A DNA stretch of 64,000 nucleotides, taken from an uncultured Bacteroidales bacterium (GTDB taxonomy: Bacteria; Bacteroidota; Bacteroidia; Bacteroidales; P3). The notes below the pieces were generated by a model, which made no database searches, was not told where the DNA came from, and saw only the letters and a program-made list of their open reading frames with translations. Positions 49,853 to 58,470 of this stretch are shown in pieces (the first letter of the stretch is position 1; every line of letters starts with the position of its first letter). The DNA lies in NCBI GenBank assembly GCA_949291555.1, contig CASEWE010000007.1, positions 1 to 64,000 of the forward strand, in the 5' to 3' direction. The position numbers and the translations under genes were made by a program.

Positions 49853-50122
49853 TCAAAGAAAGACGATGTCTTGGTCGATATGGATGGCGCTGCCGTATTT
49901 TTTCAAGCAATCTCGTTGTACCTCGAAGATGATCACGCTGTCGGAAGGGGAAAACTGTTTGGCAAACGCTTCTATCTTGATCAAGAGATTGTTCGAGAAT
50001 CGTTTCGTGTTCACAATTTCGTAAACAGAGAGTTGGAGGCGGATGGCCCCGTTTTTCGTCAACATCTTTGAAAACCGTGCACGCATTCGGTTGTCGGCAA
50101 TATCGTAGCTGACCAGAAGCAT
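49853..50122 (-). CDS. cas2: CRISPR-associated endonuclease Cas2
   Basis: An 89-residue adaptation protein. The core LLVSYDIADNRMRARFSKMLTKNGAIRLQLSVYEI shows the ferredoxin fold with the metal-binding Asp of the first strand. ATG 50122 overlaps the cas1 stop (TGATG), so translation is coupled; a GTG one codon earlier is less likely. Cas2 dimers bridge two Cas1 dimers in the integrase that inserts new spacers at the leader, which begins just downstream. Confidence 0.95.
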   Translation of the reverse strand: MLLVSYDIADNRMRARFSKMLTKNGAIRLQLSVYEIVNTKRFSNNLLIKIEAFAKQFSPSDSVIIFEVQRDCLKKYGSAIHIDQDIVFL

Positions 50123-51099
50123 CACATTTCGTATTTAGGGTAAGCATCGATAGGCTTGTTGCCCATGAAAGCACGATAAAAGGTTTGTATGTATCGGAAT
50201 ATCTCCATTTTTCTTTCGGTGAGTTCCGACAGGAAGACTTTATAGTATTCCATGGATTTTCCGGGTTTGAGCGAATGCTCTCCTTTTGAATACATAAAGT
50301 CGTTTTCTTTGAACTGGTTCCGATGGAAAGCTAATAGCACGGTGTGGTCGATGAGGCATCGGAACGGTTCTATCAAATCGCAGACCAACGATTTGCGTTG
50401 GAACCAGAGCCGGTGGTACACGCCGATATACAAATCGAATCCGAACATCCGGATGAAGCATTCCAGGAAGTTGAATAGAAGGGTATACCCGATGTCGAGG
50501 GTTGTGTTGAGGATATCGCATTTTGTTCTGGGTTTTCGGCCGTTCCAGCCAAGGTTTTGGTAGTAGGCGGCGAAGAAAAATTTTGCAATAGCACCTTCAA
50601 GGCTCATTAGCTTGAAGTAGTCATTGATGTCAGGCAGGACGGTGAGAGCCTGGTCGCAGCGTGCAACGGCTTCAAGCGTTTTGGAATCTTTTTTCCGGGT
50701 TTTCTTCAGGCAGGCCCGTTGATTCTCGATTTTGTTTGCGACCAGGATTCTCGCAATTGCAAGATCCGATTTCTCGAACGCATATTGGCGCTTTCGGAGC
50801 AGGAAATTCCCTTCTGCCGTATTTGCCCAGTAGAAAACAGGTCTTAGGTTAGGTTTTACAACGATTAAAGCTACGTTGTATTTTTTGCATTTTTCGATCA
50901 ATGGGGTTGTGATGGAGGCCTGTCCAATGATGAATAACGCTAAAATCTTCTGGAAGGGGAATTTTGTCAGTGTTTTGTTTTTTCCATCGAGGCTCTGTTC
51001 GAGCAGGAATTCCCCGTTCTTCACGCGCAGATGGCGGTTTTGTTCCATGCAATCGAGGATGAAAATCGTCCGCGTCCTTAAATCGTTACTGGTAAACAT
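50122..51099 (-). CDS. cas1: CRISPR-associated integrase Cas1
   Basis: A 325-residue metal-dependent integrase. The C-terminal alpha-helical domain carries the catalytic triad in LEGAIAKFFF (Glu), GVYHRLWFQRKSLVCDLIEPFR (His and Asp). The N-terminal beta-sandwich starts at ILDCMEQNRHLRVKNGEFLL. Length is normal for type V-A Cas1. Its start overlaps the end of cas4 by 14 bases and its stop overlaps cas2. With Cas4 and Cas2 it trims, orients and inserts PAM-adjacent fragments. Confidence 0.96.
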   Translation of the reverse strand: MFTSNDLRTRTIFILDCMEQNRHLRVKNGEFLLEQSLDGKNKTLTKFPFQKILALFIIGQASITTPLIEKCKKYNVALIVVKPNLRPVFYWANTAEGNFLLRKRQYAFEKSDLAIARILVANKIENQRACLKKTRKKDSKTLEAVARCDQALTVLPDINDYFKLMSLEGAIAKFFFAAYYQNLGWNGRKPRTKCDILNTTLDIGYTLLFNFLECFIRMFGFDLYIGVYHRLWFQRKSLVCDLIEPFRCLIDHTVLLAFHRNQFKENDFMYSKGEHSLKPGKSMEYYKVFLSELTERKMEIFRYIQTFYRAFMGNKPIDAYPKYEM

Positions 51100-51652
51100 T
51101 TTCTTTTGAAAACTTATCGCATAAATTGCTGTAAATGCAATGGCTGCATTTGTTTGGGTTGAGTTCGACGGGCGATTCTAACGAGAAATGCTTGAAGTTC
51201 TCGATGAATCGCTCCAATTCTTCCCTTTCTTTTTCCCCGGGAAGCGGGATCGGGATGTATTTTTGCGAGGCGATTTCCTGAAAGGCTAAGTAATCGACCG
51301 GATAGCCCATTTCTGTCAAGCAGTAATACTGTCCCCATAACTGGTAGAGTCGCCCTTTGAACAGGTGCGGAAGCCGGTATTTCCGTTCGATAAGTTTTCT
51401 TTCCTGTTTGCGGTAGAGGTCTATCTTCCCTAAGAGGCCTAAAGATTCGGAGTAGACAGGCAAGGACATCAGATCTGTTTTCCGCGTGCTGTATGTTTTC
51501 TGATCGATTGTCTGGTGTGCTAAAAGACCTTTGATTTGCGGTGCGGCGTGGTATAATCCGGTATCAGCCGGCTGATATACTTGATGGAGGTAGAGGGAAT
51601 AGGGGCAAAAGCAAAAGTCGTTCAGCGCAGAGAGGGGTATGTAATCGTCCAT
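51086..51652 (-). CDS. cas4: CRISPR-associated exonuclease Cas4
   Basis: A 188-residue RecB-like nuclease. ATG 51652 (MDDYIPLSALNDFCFCPYSLY) is the family-typical start; the frame extends to a GTG at 51685, but that lies in the stem of an intergenic hairpin. Iron-sulphur cysteines: CFCPYSLY near the N-terminus and CSHCIYSNLC near the C-terminus. Nuclease motifs GLLGKIDLYRK and KLIERKYRL supply the Asp and Glu-x-Lys residues. Cas4 checks the PAM and sets spacer orientation. Overlaps cas1. Confidence 0.93.
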   Translation of the reverse strand: MDDYIPLSALNDFCFCPYSLYLHQVYQPADTGLYHAAPQIKGLLAHQTIDQKTYSTRKTDLMSLPVYSESLGLLGKIDLYRKQERKLIERKYRLPHLFKGRLYQLWGQYYCLTEMGYPVDYLAFQEIASQKYIPIPLPGEKEREELERFIENFKHFSLESPVELNPNKCSHCIYSNLCDKFSKENVYQ

Positions 51653-51673
51653 GGGATTGGCGGTGCGCTTTTG

Positions 51674-51717
51674 AGAAGGCTGCACGGGCAGGATTTCCCC
51701 TGCCCGTGCAGCCTTCT
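51674..51717 (-). other. 19-bp perfect hairpin between cas12a and cas4
   Basis: Left arm 51674-51692 (AGAAGGCTGCACGGGCAGG) pairs exactly with 51699-51717 across a 6-base loop. It lies between the cas12a stop (51749) and the cas4 start. No T-tract follows on either side, so it is not a standard terminator; it may cause partial termination or act as an RNA-processing barrier setting Cas12a above the adaptation proteins. Confidence 0.85.
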
Positions 51718-51748
51718 GTCGGTTAAGCCTTGGTTGGGTTCAGTTTGA

Positions 51749-54700
51749 TCAAGACAGGTAAGGTTTTGTCTGGGCAAAGTGGAGCCATTCCTTGTTGGAA
51801 ATGCTCAGATTCGGTCTTCCGGTTGTGTCCTTTCGGATTTGTTCCACGAGCCAAAGACCCTTCCGGGCAATGTTGTAGGCTCCGTTTGCATCGGCGTTTT
51901 CAGGCAGGGGGGAGCCTCCGGTCTTGTTCCGGCTGTCATAAAAGTTCCCGTTGGGGTCCGCAACCGGGGAAATGATGTAGTCGGTTTCGGAATTTGCCTT
52001 GCTGTTGCGCATCTGGATAGTTAATTTGAATAGCTGCCACAAGCCGGGCTGTCCGGAATTCGCTTCGTCTTCTTCGGAAAGGAAAGCTTGATTGTTCTGG
52101 AAGAATTTTGACTCGGATTGACGGGCAATCGCTTGCTTCAAGTCTTCAGTCTCCCAATCGATGCCGTACGATTGGAAGAGTTTCTTGAACGCTTCGGTCA
52201 GGTTTATTTCACGGGAAGTCCAATTGTTGCTTTGCGGTTTTCGGAATGTCGCGATTCGATCGCCATGGGAACAAAGGGTCCATTTTTCCCGGCTTCCTTC
52301 CGCTTTGGTTGTGAAGTTGCTGTAATCGAAGGAGAATTCGAACAGGTCCTTTTGTTGGTTGTACCGGATTTCATCGAAGCGGTTGAAAAACGCTTTGGCG
52401 GCCTCTATGGATTCATAGCGAAGATGGAATAAATTGGCGAATCCGGTTGCCGGGTCTATCTTGCTGGTGTTCCATGCGGGGACATAGAACAGGAAGCCGC
52501 TTTGTTTGCCGAGTTTTTGGAAGCTTTCAAGCGGACTTGCCAGCTGGAGAGCCTTCAGGGCTCCCCCGGCTTCCGAGATGTCTTTTTCCTTGTCGATTAG
52601 ATAATTGAGCTTTTCAATGAGCATGTGTTCGAATTTCTGGTAAACCTGTTTTTCCACTTTCTGGCGTCCTCGCTTGAAGCTTAGGTTCAAATCTTCCAAA
52701 ACCACGATGGCGTTGTGTTGGATCATGATGTCTGCTATTTCGCGAATGGCTAAGCTCAGGTAGCCCTCTTTCAGGCTTTTGATTTTTTCCAAGGTGTTCC
52801 AGCTTTTGCGCGATTCTTGGTTCTCCTTTTCGCGTGCATCCAGCAATTGATGATAGTCGGTTCCGTTTATTTTGTTTAGCGAACGCTGCAGGACAATATC
52901 GCCATGGCTATTTATGAGGCTGATATAAAGCAAATGCCGTTCCCCTCGGTCGATGCCGAGAATATGAAGGTCTTTTGCGTTGCGGATATATTCGTTTGCC
53001 AAGGGGTTTATGTTTTTCTCGTCTTTGCTTTTGAAATTCAGGGTGATGGGGACATGGAATTCGAAGTGGTCTTCCGTGTAGCGTTTGTCTTTGATCAGAT
53101 TGTACGGGAAAGTGCTTTCCGCTTTGGCTGCACCGGGCTTTTTATTTTTTATGGCTTGGTGTGCCGGGTGGGTAGGCTTTTCATATCTCAAGCTGGCTTT
53201 CCGGTAGAACATTTCGGCGCTTCCGTTCAATTTGAAGACCACATCGGCCAGATTCCTTTCCTCGAACAGCATTTTCCAATAGAGAGTGTGCAGATTGGGC
53301 TTCCCTTTGCTATGCGAGGAGAAGTCCTTGCTGTAGATTTGGAACAGGTATAATTTTCCCTCTTCGACCAATTTGGCCACATATTCTTTCGATACCTTGC
53401 AGAAAGATAGTTTGTAGCCTTGCTGTTCGACTTCCTTGTAAAAGTCGCTTATGTCGTTGTAGGAATCGGTGGGCGAAAACCGGAATTGGAATACGCGCCA
53501 GTCGTTGTATCTTTCAATGGCTGATTTGTAGAAATCGATAAGGGCATGGCAATCATCCAGATTGAATTTCTCTCCCTTTTTGAAGGTTTTATTTTCCTTT
53601 ATTCCTATGATTCTTGGTTCGGGTTGGAATAAGGGAATGTTTTTTTGGGAAAAAGCAATGCGTGGAAGATTCTTCTTGGGGTCGGGCAGGAGTTTGTACA
53701 TCATTTTTTCATAGCATGCACCGGAAGACGGCAAACTGGTGGCTTCGAAAATTTTATTGTGTTCTTTGTTTATGACCCCTAAGTAGTATAAGCCGTTATT
53801 CCTTAATATCACGGCGGTGTATTCTTGCTCTTTGTTCACGTCCCAGCCTTTGAAGAGGGTTGGGTTTTTAAAGTTCAGTTTGATTTTTTCACGGCTGTAG
53901 GGCTTCCGGGTCATGTAGTTCCGTACCTTGTCGTACAGCGGGGTGATTTTATCCAACGCTTCGAACAAGGGGGTCGCTTCCCCGTAGAATTTTCCATCCT
54001 TATCGGCGGTTTCGATTTTTCCCGACAAGGGTTTCACAAAGCGCTGCAGGTCTTTGATGGCATCGAGCAATCGCTTTAGTTTCTCCACATTGGTTTTGTC
54101 TTGTGCCAGATTTTTTTCTTTCGGATACGGAGTATTCAAGAGTTCGCTTGCCTTTTCATGGCATTCTTTGATATGTTCGAAAAAGGTACGGTCGGTTTCC
54201 TGGACGTTTTTGCGTTTTGCTTGGGAAAAGAAATTCACGATTAGCCCCTCGTTGAAACCGTGGTCGGAAAGGCTTTTTTCGATTTGAGCGATGGAGAAGG
54301 TTTCGTGTTCTTTTAGTTTCTTGCTGATGCGTTCCTCGTACTTGCTTTCCGATTCTCTTTTCTTTTTCGGGTTGTTCTCTTTGAACGTTTCGAAGAGGGT
54401 ATCCTGGATAACGGCCCAATGGCCGAAAATCGCCGAGGAAATGTCGCTTAGCGAATCCTCGGGCAGGTAGATCTTTGAAGTATCGTAGGCGGAAAGGTTT
54501 CTCAAGAGCTGTCCGAGCGATATTCCCTCCTCGGGTTTCCGGTTGAAAACCTTGCTGTCCAACTCGGCATAGCACGCTTCGATGGCTTCCAGAACATCCT
54601 TGTCGGAAGTGAATGCTTCCGGCAGGTAGGAGAAGGAATTCCGGTCGCTTAAAATTTGCTTGAAGAGGGGTTTGAATCGAGGCAACCGGGCACTTTTTTC

Positions 54701-55537
54701 TTTTTGCTGCTGATTGTACAGGTTGACATATTGGTTCAGGCCTTGGATGGGGGAGCCTCCCTTTCGGGTTTTCCCGCCCAAGAGCGTGTTGTAGAAGTCT
54801 ATTTGGGTTTGAGTCAAAGTATTGTTGAAGAAATCCAGATGGAAGACTTGGTCGATAGAGCGCCCCTTTAATTCGTCTTTGAATGCGGATTGCAGTTCTG
54901 ATAATCTTGAAGAAGCCCCTTCGGTTTCTTTGAACTTTTGGAAGGCTGATAGGTTGTCGATGAATTTCGGGAGATTTTCATGGATGAGCCGGTAGGCGAT
55001 GGCGGTGGCTTGCGGCTTGTCCGAATACATGTTTTCCCGGTTCGTTATGAAATTCGAGAAATAGGTAGTGAAGTTTTTGAATTCGGCAATTAGATCTTGC
55101 ATGTCCTTGGCCCCGGCGAAGTTTTTCAATTCCTCGTGGATGAATTTTTCTGTTTCGCTTATAAAGCGTTTATGGGTTTCGGTTTGGGTGAGCCGATTGG
55201 CGATTTGCTTGCGCAGATTGTCTTGGATTTTGGAGAGTCTTTTCTTCTGCTCTTCGGTTCTGCTGTTTTCCGAATAGCAGGCAAGGTATTCTGTTAGGGA
55301 ATTTTGTCGGTTTTCAGAATCATATGCCAAGCGGAAACTTGTCAAGGTTTGTTCGATGTAGGCTTTAAGGTACTCGTCGATGAGTTTTTTCATCCGCTTG
55401 AAGCTTTCGGCGCGGTGCTGATCTTCGTTGATGATTCCGTTCCGGTTGATGGTTTCCAAGGTGCAGCCTATTGGTAAAAGGCTGAATCGTAGGGTTTTCT
55501 GGAGAGGGAAGAGATTGGAGAAATTTTTGTAAGACAT
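51749..55537 (-). CDS. cas12a: CRISPR-associated effector nuclease Cas12a
   Basis: A 1262-residue RNA-guided DNA nuclease (Cpf1), within the usual size range. The RuvC active site is complete: D863 (GIDRGERH), E948 (VVLEDLNLSF) and D1216 (DANGAYNIA). The arginine-rich bridge helix region follows LSFKRGRQKVEKQVYQKFE, and the WED region responsible for crRNA binding and pre-crRNA cleavage is present (KGEKFNLDDCHALIDFYK). It needs no tracrRNA, recognises T-rich PAMs and matures its own guides from the handle in each repeat. First gene of the cas12a-cas4-cas1-cas2 set, with a promoter whose -7 box provides a TTTG PAM for the orphan mini-guide. The locus is more AT-rich than its surroundings, suggesting transfer. 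Confidence 0.98.
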   Translation of the reverse strand: MSYKNFSNLFPLQKTLRFSLLPIGCTLETINRNGIINEDQHRAESFKRMKKLIDEYLKAYIEQTLTSFRLAYDSENRQNSLTEYLACYSENSRTEEQKKRLSKIQDNLRKQIANRLTQTETHKRFISETEKFIHEELKNFAGAKDMQDLIAEFKNFTTYFSNFITNRENMYSDKPQATAIAYRLIHENLPKFIDNLSAFQKFKETEGASSRLSELQSAFKDELKGRSIDQVFHLDFFNNTLTQTQIDFYNTLLGGKTRKGGSPIQGLNQYVNLYNQQQKEKSARLPRFKPLFKQILSDRNSFSYLPEAFTSDKDVLEAIEACYAELDSKVFNRKPEEGISLGQLLRNLSAYDTSKIYLPEDSLSDISSAIFGHWAVIQDTLFETFKENNPKKKRESESKYEERISKKLKEHETFSIAQIEKSLSDHGFNEGLIVNFFSQAKRKNVQETDRTFFEHIKECHEKASELLNTPYPKEKNLAQDKTNVEKLKRLLDAIKDLQRFVKPLSGKIETADKDGKFYGEATPLFEALDKITPLYDKVRNYMTRKPYSREKIKLNFKNPTLFKGWDVNKEQEYTAVILRNNGLYYLGVINKEHNKIFEATSLPSSGACYEKMMYKLLPDPKKNLPRIAFSQKNIPLFQPEPRIIGIKENKTFKKGEKFNLDDCHALIDFYKSAIERYNDWRVFQFRFSPTDSYNDISDFYKEVEQQGYKLSFCKVSKEYVAKLVEEGKLYLFQIYSKDFSSHSKGKPNLHTLYWKMLFEERNLADVVFKLNGSAEMFYRKASLRYEKPTHPAHQAIKNKKPGAAKAESTFPYNLIKDKRYTEDHFEFHVPITLNFKSKDEKNINPLANEYIRNAKDLHILGIDRGERHLLYISLINSHGDIVLQRSLNKINGTDYHQLLDAREKENQESRKSWNTLEKIKSLKEGYLSLAIREIADIMIQHNAIVVLEDLNLSFKRGRQKVEKQVYQKFEHMLIEKLNYLIDKEKDISEAGGALKALQLASPLESFQKLGKQSGFLFYVPAWNTSKIDPATGFANLFHLRYESIEAAKAFFNRFDEIRYNQQKDLFEFSFDYSNFTTKAEGSREKWTLCSHGDRIATFRKPQSNNWTSREINLTEAFKKLFQSYGIDWETEDLKQAIARQSESKFFQNNQAFLSEEDEANSGQPGLWQLFKLTIQMRNSKANSETDYIISPVADPNGNFYDSRNKTGGSPLPENADANGAYNIARKGLWLVEQIRKDTTGRPNLSISNKEWLHFAQTKPYLS

Positions 55538-55563
55538 GGTTTTAATTTTTATGTTTTATTATA

Positions 55564-55602
55564 TAGACATAACAAAGATAAATAAAAATCTGGAGAAGAC
55601 AA
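55564..55602 (-). promoter_or_regulatory. cas12a promoter containing the mini-guide target
   Basis: On the minus strand TTG (55602-55600), exactly 19 bp, TATCTTTG (55580-55573): a canonical promoter. The last four bases of the -7 box, TTTG, are a Cas12a PAM, followed at once by TTATGTCTA (55572-55564), identical to the first nine guide bases of the orphan mini-guide at 48200-48192. Bound Cas12a would cover the -7 box and start site. Confidence 0.85.
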
Positions 55603-55674
55603 CCAGTATTCGTTTTTATTCCCACGCCCCCCCTGCCTTCCCGCCTTCGGCATTGTTTGCTACCTTTGTGTTGG

Positions 55675-55838
55675 CACGAAGATAGGAGGCGGCTCGGCCA
55701 TGGCCATCCGAGCAAGCTCGATGGCGCATGGCGCTCGCCTTTCGCTATCTTTGTTCCACGAAGATAGGAGGCGGCTCGGCCATGGCCATTCGAGCAAGCT
55801 CGATGCCCATGGCGCTCGCCTTTCGCTATCTTTGCAAA
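55675..55838. repeat. palindromic ~80-bp repeat, two copies
   Basis: Units start at 55675 and 55757 (period 82) with CACGAAGATAGGAGGCGGC and end CGCTATCTTTG. Each is a long imperfect palindrome: GAAGATAG pairs with CTATCTT at the other end, and CTCGGCCATG...CGAGC pairs with CTCGATGG...CGCTCGCC. The same family recurs at 59056. The unit ends in TATCTTTG, a -7 consensus, and the second copy could supply the promoter of the next gene. Confidence 0.85.
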
Positions 55839-55876
55839 CGGGCATGTCGACTGCCGTAAGATAAAAACCAACAATC

Positions 55877-57022
55877 ATGCGTCATTTTCAGTTTTACAAT
55901 CCTGTCAAAATCCTTTTCGGGGCCGGGCAGATTGCCAATATCGCAGGCCAGATCCCCCAAGGGTCCAAAGTCATGATGACCTACGGGGGAGGGAGCATCA
56001 AAAAGAACGGAATCTACCAGCAAGTGACCAAGGCCTTGTCGGGGTTCGAATACGTGGAATTTTCAGGAATCGAGCCCAATCCTTGTTACGAGACCCTGAT
56101 GAAAGCGGTTGAAATCGTGCGCAAGGAGAATGTGGATTTCCTTTTGGCCGTGGGAGGCGGTTCCGTTATCGATGGGACCAAATTCATTGCCGCGGCCGCC
56201 TATTTCGAGGGGGAAGACCCGTATGCCATCTGCACCGAAAACGCCAAAGTGCGGAAAGCCGTCCCGTTCGGCGCGGTGCTCACCTTGCCGGCCACCGGTT
56301 CGGAAATGAACTGCGGCGGGGTCATCAGCCGCCGTTCCACCCAGGAGAAATTCGCCTTCAGCAGCCGGCAGACCTTTCCCCGCTTCTCGATACTCGACCC
56401 CACGGTAACCCTGACCTTGCCCAAGCGCCAGCGGGCCAACGGCGTGGTCGATGCTTTCGTGCATGTTACCGAGCAATACCTTACCTACCCGGTTCAGGCC
56501 GATTTGCAAGACCGTTTTTCGGAAGCCATTTTGCATGTGCTGGTAGACAACGGGTTGCGGTACGTGGACGAACCCGAAGACATGGATGCCGCATCGAATA
56601 TCGTGTGGGCTTGCAGCATGGCGCTCAACGGCTTGGTGGCCGCCGGCGTGCCCGAAGACTGGGGCACGCATTTGATAGGGCACGAGATTACGGCCTTGAC
56701 CGGTTTGGACCATGCGCAGACCTTGGCTTTGGTATGGCCGGGCTTGCAGGCGGAGATGATGGAAGAGAAAAAGGAAAAGCTCCTGCAGTTCGGAAAACGG
56801 ATCTGGCAAGTCGACCGGGCGGAAGAAGCCATCTGCAAGACCGAGGAATTTTTCCGCCGTCTGGGCGAGGGGACGCGGTTTTCCGATTATCCCCAAGTTT
56901 CCGATCCCCAGGCGGTCATCGAGCAGATCGTAGCCCGTTTCAAGGAACGGGGAACCTTGCTTGGGGAGCGGTCGGACATCGATTACGCCAAGGTGCGCCG
57001 GATTCTGGAATCGCGCAAGTAG
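55877..57022 (+). CDS. iron-containing alcohol dehydrogenase (butanol dehydrogenase/YqhD type)
   Basis: A 381-residue NAD(P)-dependent oxidoreductase with the family start FQFYNPVKILFGAGQIANI, the coenzyme motif GGGSVIDGTKF, TLPATGSEMNCGGVIS, the first metal ligands DAFVHVTEQYL and the late HEITALTGLDHAQTLALV with conserved His residues. Such enzymes reduce aldehydes to alcohols (or the reverse) in fermentation or detoxification. The physiological substrate is unknown. The promoter may come from the preceding repeat (TATCTTTG at 55827). Confidence 0.93.
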   Translation: MRHFQFYNPVKILFGAGQIANIAGQIPQGSKVMMTYGGGSIKKNGIYQQVTKALSGFEYVEFSGIEPNPCYETLMKAVEIVRKENVDFLLAVGGGSVIDGTKFIAAAAYFEGEDPYAICTENAKVRKAVPFGAVLTLPATGSEMNCGGVISRRSTQEKFAFSSRQTFPRFSILDPTVTLTLPKRQRANGVVDAFVHVTEQYLTYPVQADLQDRFSEAILHVLVDNGLRYVDEPEDMDAASNIVWACSMALNGLVAAGVPEDWGTHLIGHEITALTGLDHAQTLALVWPGLQAEMMEEKKEKLLQFGKRIWQVDRAEEAICKTEEFFRRLGEGTRFSDYPQVSDPQAVIEQIVARFKERGTLLGERSDIDYAKVRRILESRK

Positions 57023-57423
57023 GAAATGTGCGAATAGAAACCGCGCGAGCGCCGGAGGGCGGGAATGCTTGGGTTCTCGGTCGAAGCCGGAAAACCCCGG
57101 CGGTTTTGAAGCCGGGAAGCCGCGGGCGATTGCAGGATGCGGTCAAAGCCCGATTCGGATCCGCTGCGGCGTACGGAAAGCTTTTTTGCAGGGAATCCGA
57201 TCCGGAACGGGTTTGTCCAGGACCGCGTCAAAGCGCGGATTCCCGGTGCCTTTTCGTTTCGACAAGATTCCAAGGCGGCAATTCCCGGACGGCATCGGGG
57301 AATGGGCGGAAGGCCGGGGAATTTCCGGGAAATGTCCGGATGAGACACGCGCTGCCCGGGGAAAGGAAGGCAGGTAACAGGAAGCAAAATCGAAATAAGG
57401 AAACGCATAACGATAGCAAGCCG
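57023..57423. other. gene-free gap
   Basis: GC-rich, with no recognisable gene, repeat or good promoter. Short inverted repeats are present but none resembles a clear terminator. Confidence 0.5.
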
Positions 57424-58332
57424 ATGGAGAGGGCGACAAGGGCCGTTTTGATAGGGGCAGGAAATGTGGCGTGGCATCTGGCGCCCGCTTTGCAAGCGGC
57501 GGGAGGCGTCCGATGGCTGCAGGTTTTCAGCCGGACGGAAGAGCGGGCCCGGGCCATGGCCGAACGGTTAGGCGGAATCGCTTTTACCGGTCGCGTGGAA
57601 GAAATCCTGCCGGAAGCCGACTTTTATTGCTTTGCCGTAAGCGACCACGCGGTGGGCGAGCTTGCCTCCCGTTTGCGTTTTCCGGGGAAAACCGTGGCGC
57701 ACCTGTCGGGTTCGGTGCCGATGGAAGCCTTGAAGCCGGTTTCGGAACATTGCGGCGTGATGTATTTTTTCCAAACCTTCAGCCGCGAAGCCTCTTGCCC
57801 CGACCTGCGGCAGACCCCGGTCTGCATAGAAGCTTCCGACCCTTCCACCTTCCGGGAGCTGCAAAGGCTGGCAGGCTCGGTGTCCAGCCGGATCTTGCCC
57901 ATGAGCTCGGCCCAGCGTTCGGTTTTGCACATAGGCGGGGTTTTTGCCTGCAATTATGTGAATTTCATGTATTCGATAGCTTGCGACCTGATGGAGGAAG
58001 CCGGCATCGATTTCGGCTTGCTGCAGCCCCTCATTCTTCAAACGGCCAGGAAAAGCGGGTCGGGTTCGCCTTGGAAAGGCCAGACCGGGCCGGCGGTGCG
58101 CGGCGATCGGGAAATTTTGCGGAGGCAAGAGGCCTATCTGTCGTCTACCCCGCAGGGAAGGAAGCACGTGGAACTATACCGGCTTTTGGCGCAGGCAATA
58201 GCGGAAAGGCGGCGCTCGGAGCAGGCGGTTTTGCCCATGGGGTCCACGGGGAATCCGCAGGAAAAACAAGCGGGCGACAAGGAAAGGGCGAAGCAGGACG
58301 AACGGATGCGGAACGAAGAACGAATGAAGTAG
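57424..58332 (+). CDS. DUF2520-type Rossmann-fold protein
   Basis: A 302-residue protein; ATG 57424 begins directly before the nucleotide-binding motif VLIGAGNVAWHLAPAL (GxGNxxxH). Other landmarks: CFAVSDHAVGELA, VAHLSGSVPMEAL, GVMYFFQTFS and HIGGVFACNYVNFMYSIA in the helical C-terminal (DUF2520) domain. Relatives resemble F420/NADP oxidoreductases or ketopantoate-reductase-like enzymes but the reaction is unknown. The last ~40 residues are charged and low in complexity and run into a purine-rich repeat, probably an extension of the usual C-terminus. It precedes kdsC, a common arrangement in Bacteroidota. Confidence 0.85.
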   Translation: MERATRAVLIGAGNVAWHLAPALQAAGGVRWLQVFSRTEERARAMAERLGGIAFTGRVEEILPEADFYCFAVSDHAVGELASRLRFPGKTVAHLSGSVPMEALKPVSEHCGVMYFFQTFSREASCPDLRQTPVCIEASDPSTFRELQRLAGSVSSRILPMSSAQRSVLHIGGVFACNYVNFMYSIACDLMEEAGIDFGLLQPLILQTARKSGSGSPWKGQTGPAVRGDREILRRQEAYLSSTPQGRKHVELYRLLAQAIAERRRSEQAVLPMGSTGNPQEKQAGDKERAKQDERMRNEERMK

Positions 58333-58383
58333 GAAGAAAGAAGGAAGAGAAGTAGAAAGAAGGAAGAAGGAAGAAGAAGGCGG
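58330..58383 (+). repeat. purine-rich GAAGAAG-type simple repeat
   Basis: A run of AG/GAAGAAAGAAGG units on the + strand straddling the stop codon of the DUF2520 gene. Such tracts are prone to length change, and slippage upstream of the stop would alter this protein's tail. Confidence 0.75.
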
Positions 58384-58470
58384 GAGGCCGGAAGGCCGGA
58401 AGCCGTTCTTTTCGCTGATCCGCTTGGCTGGAAGGCCTCGCTTGCTTTGCGGAGCGGCGGGAAAAGTGAA

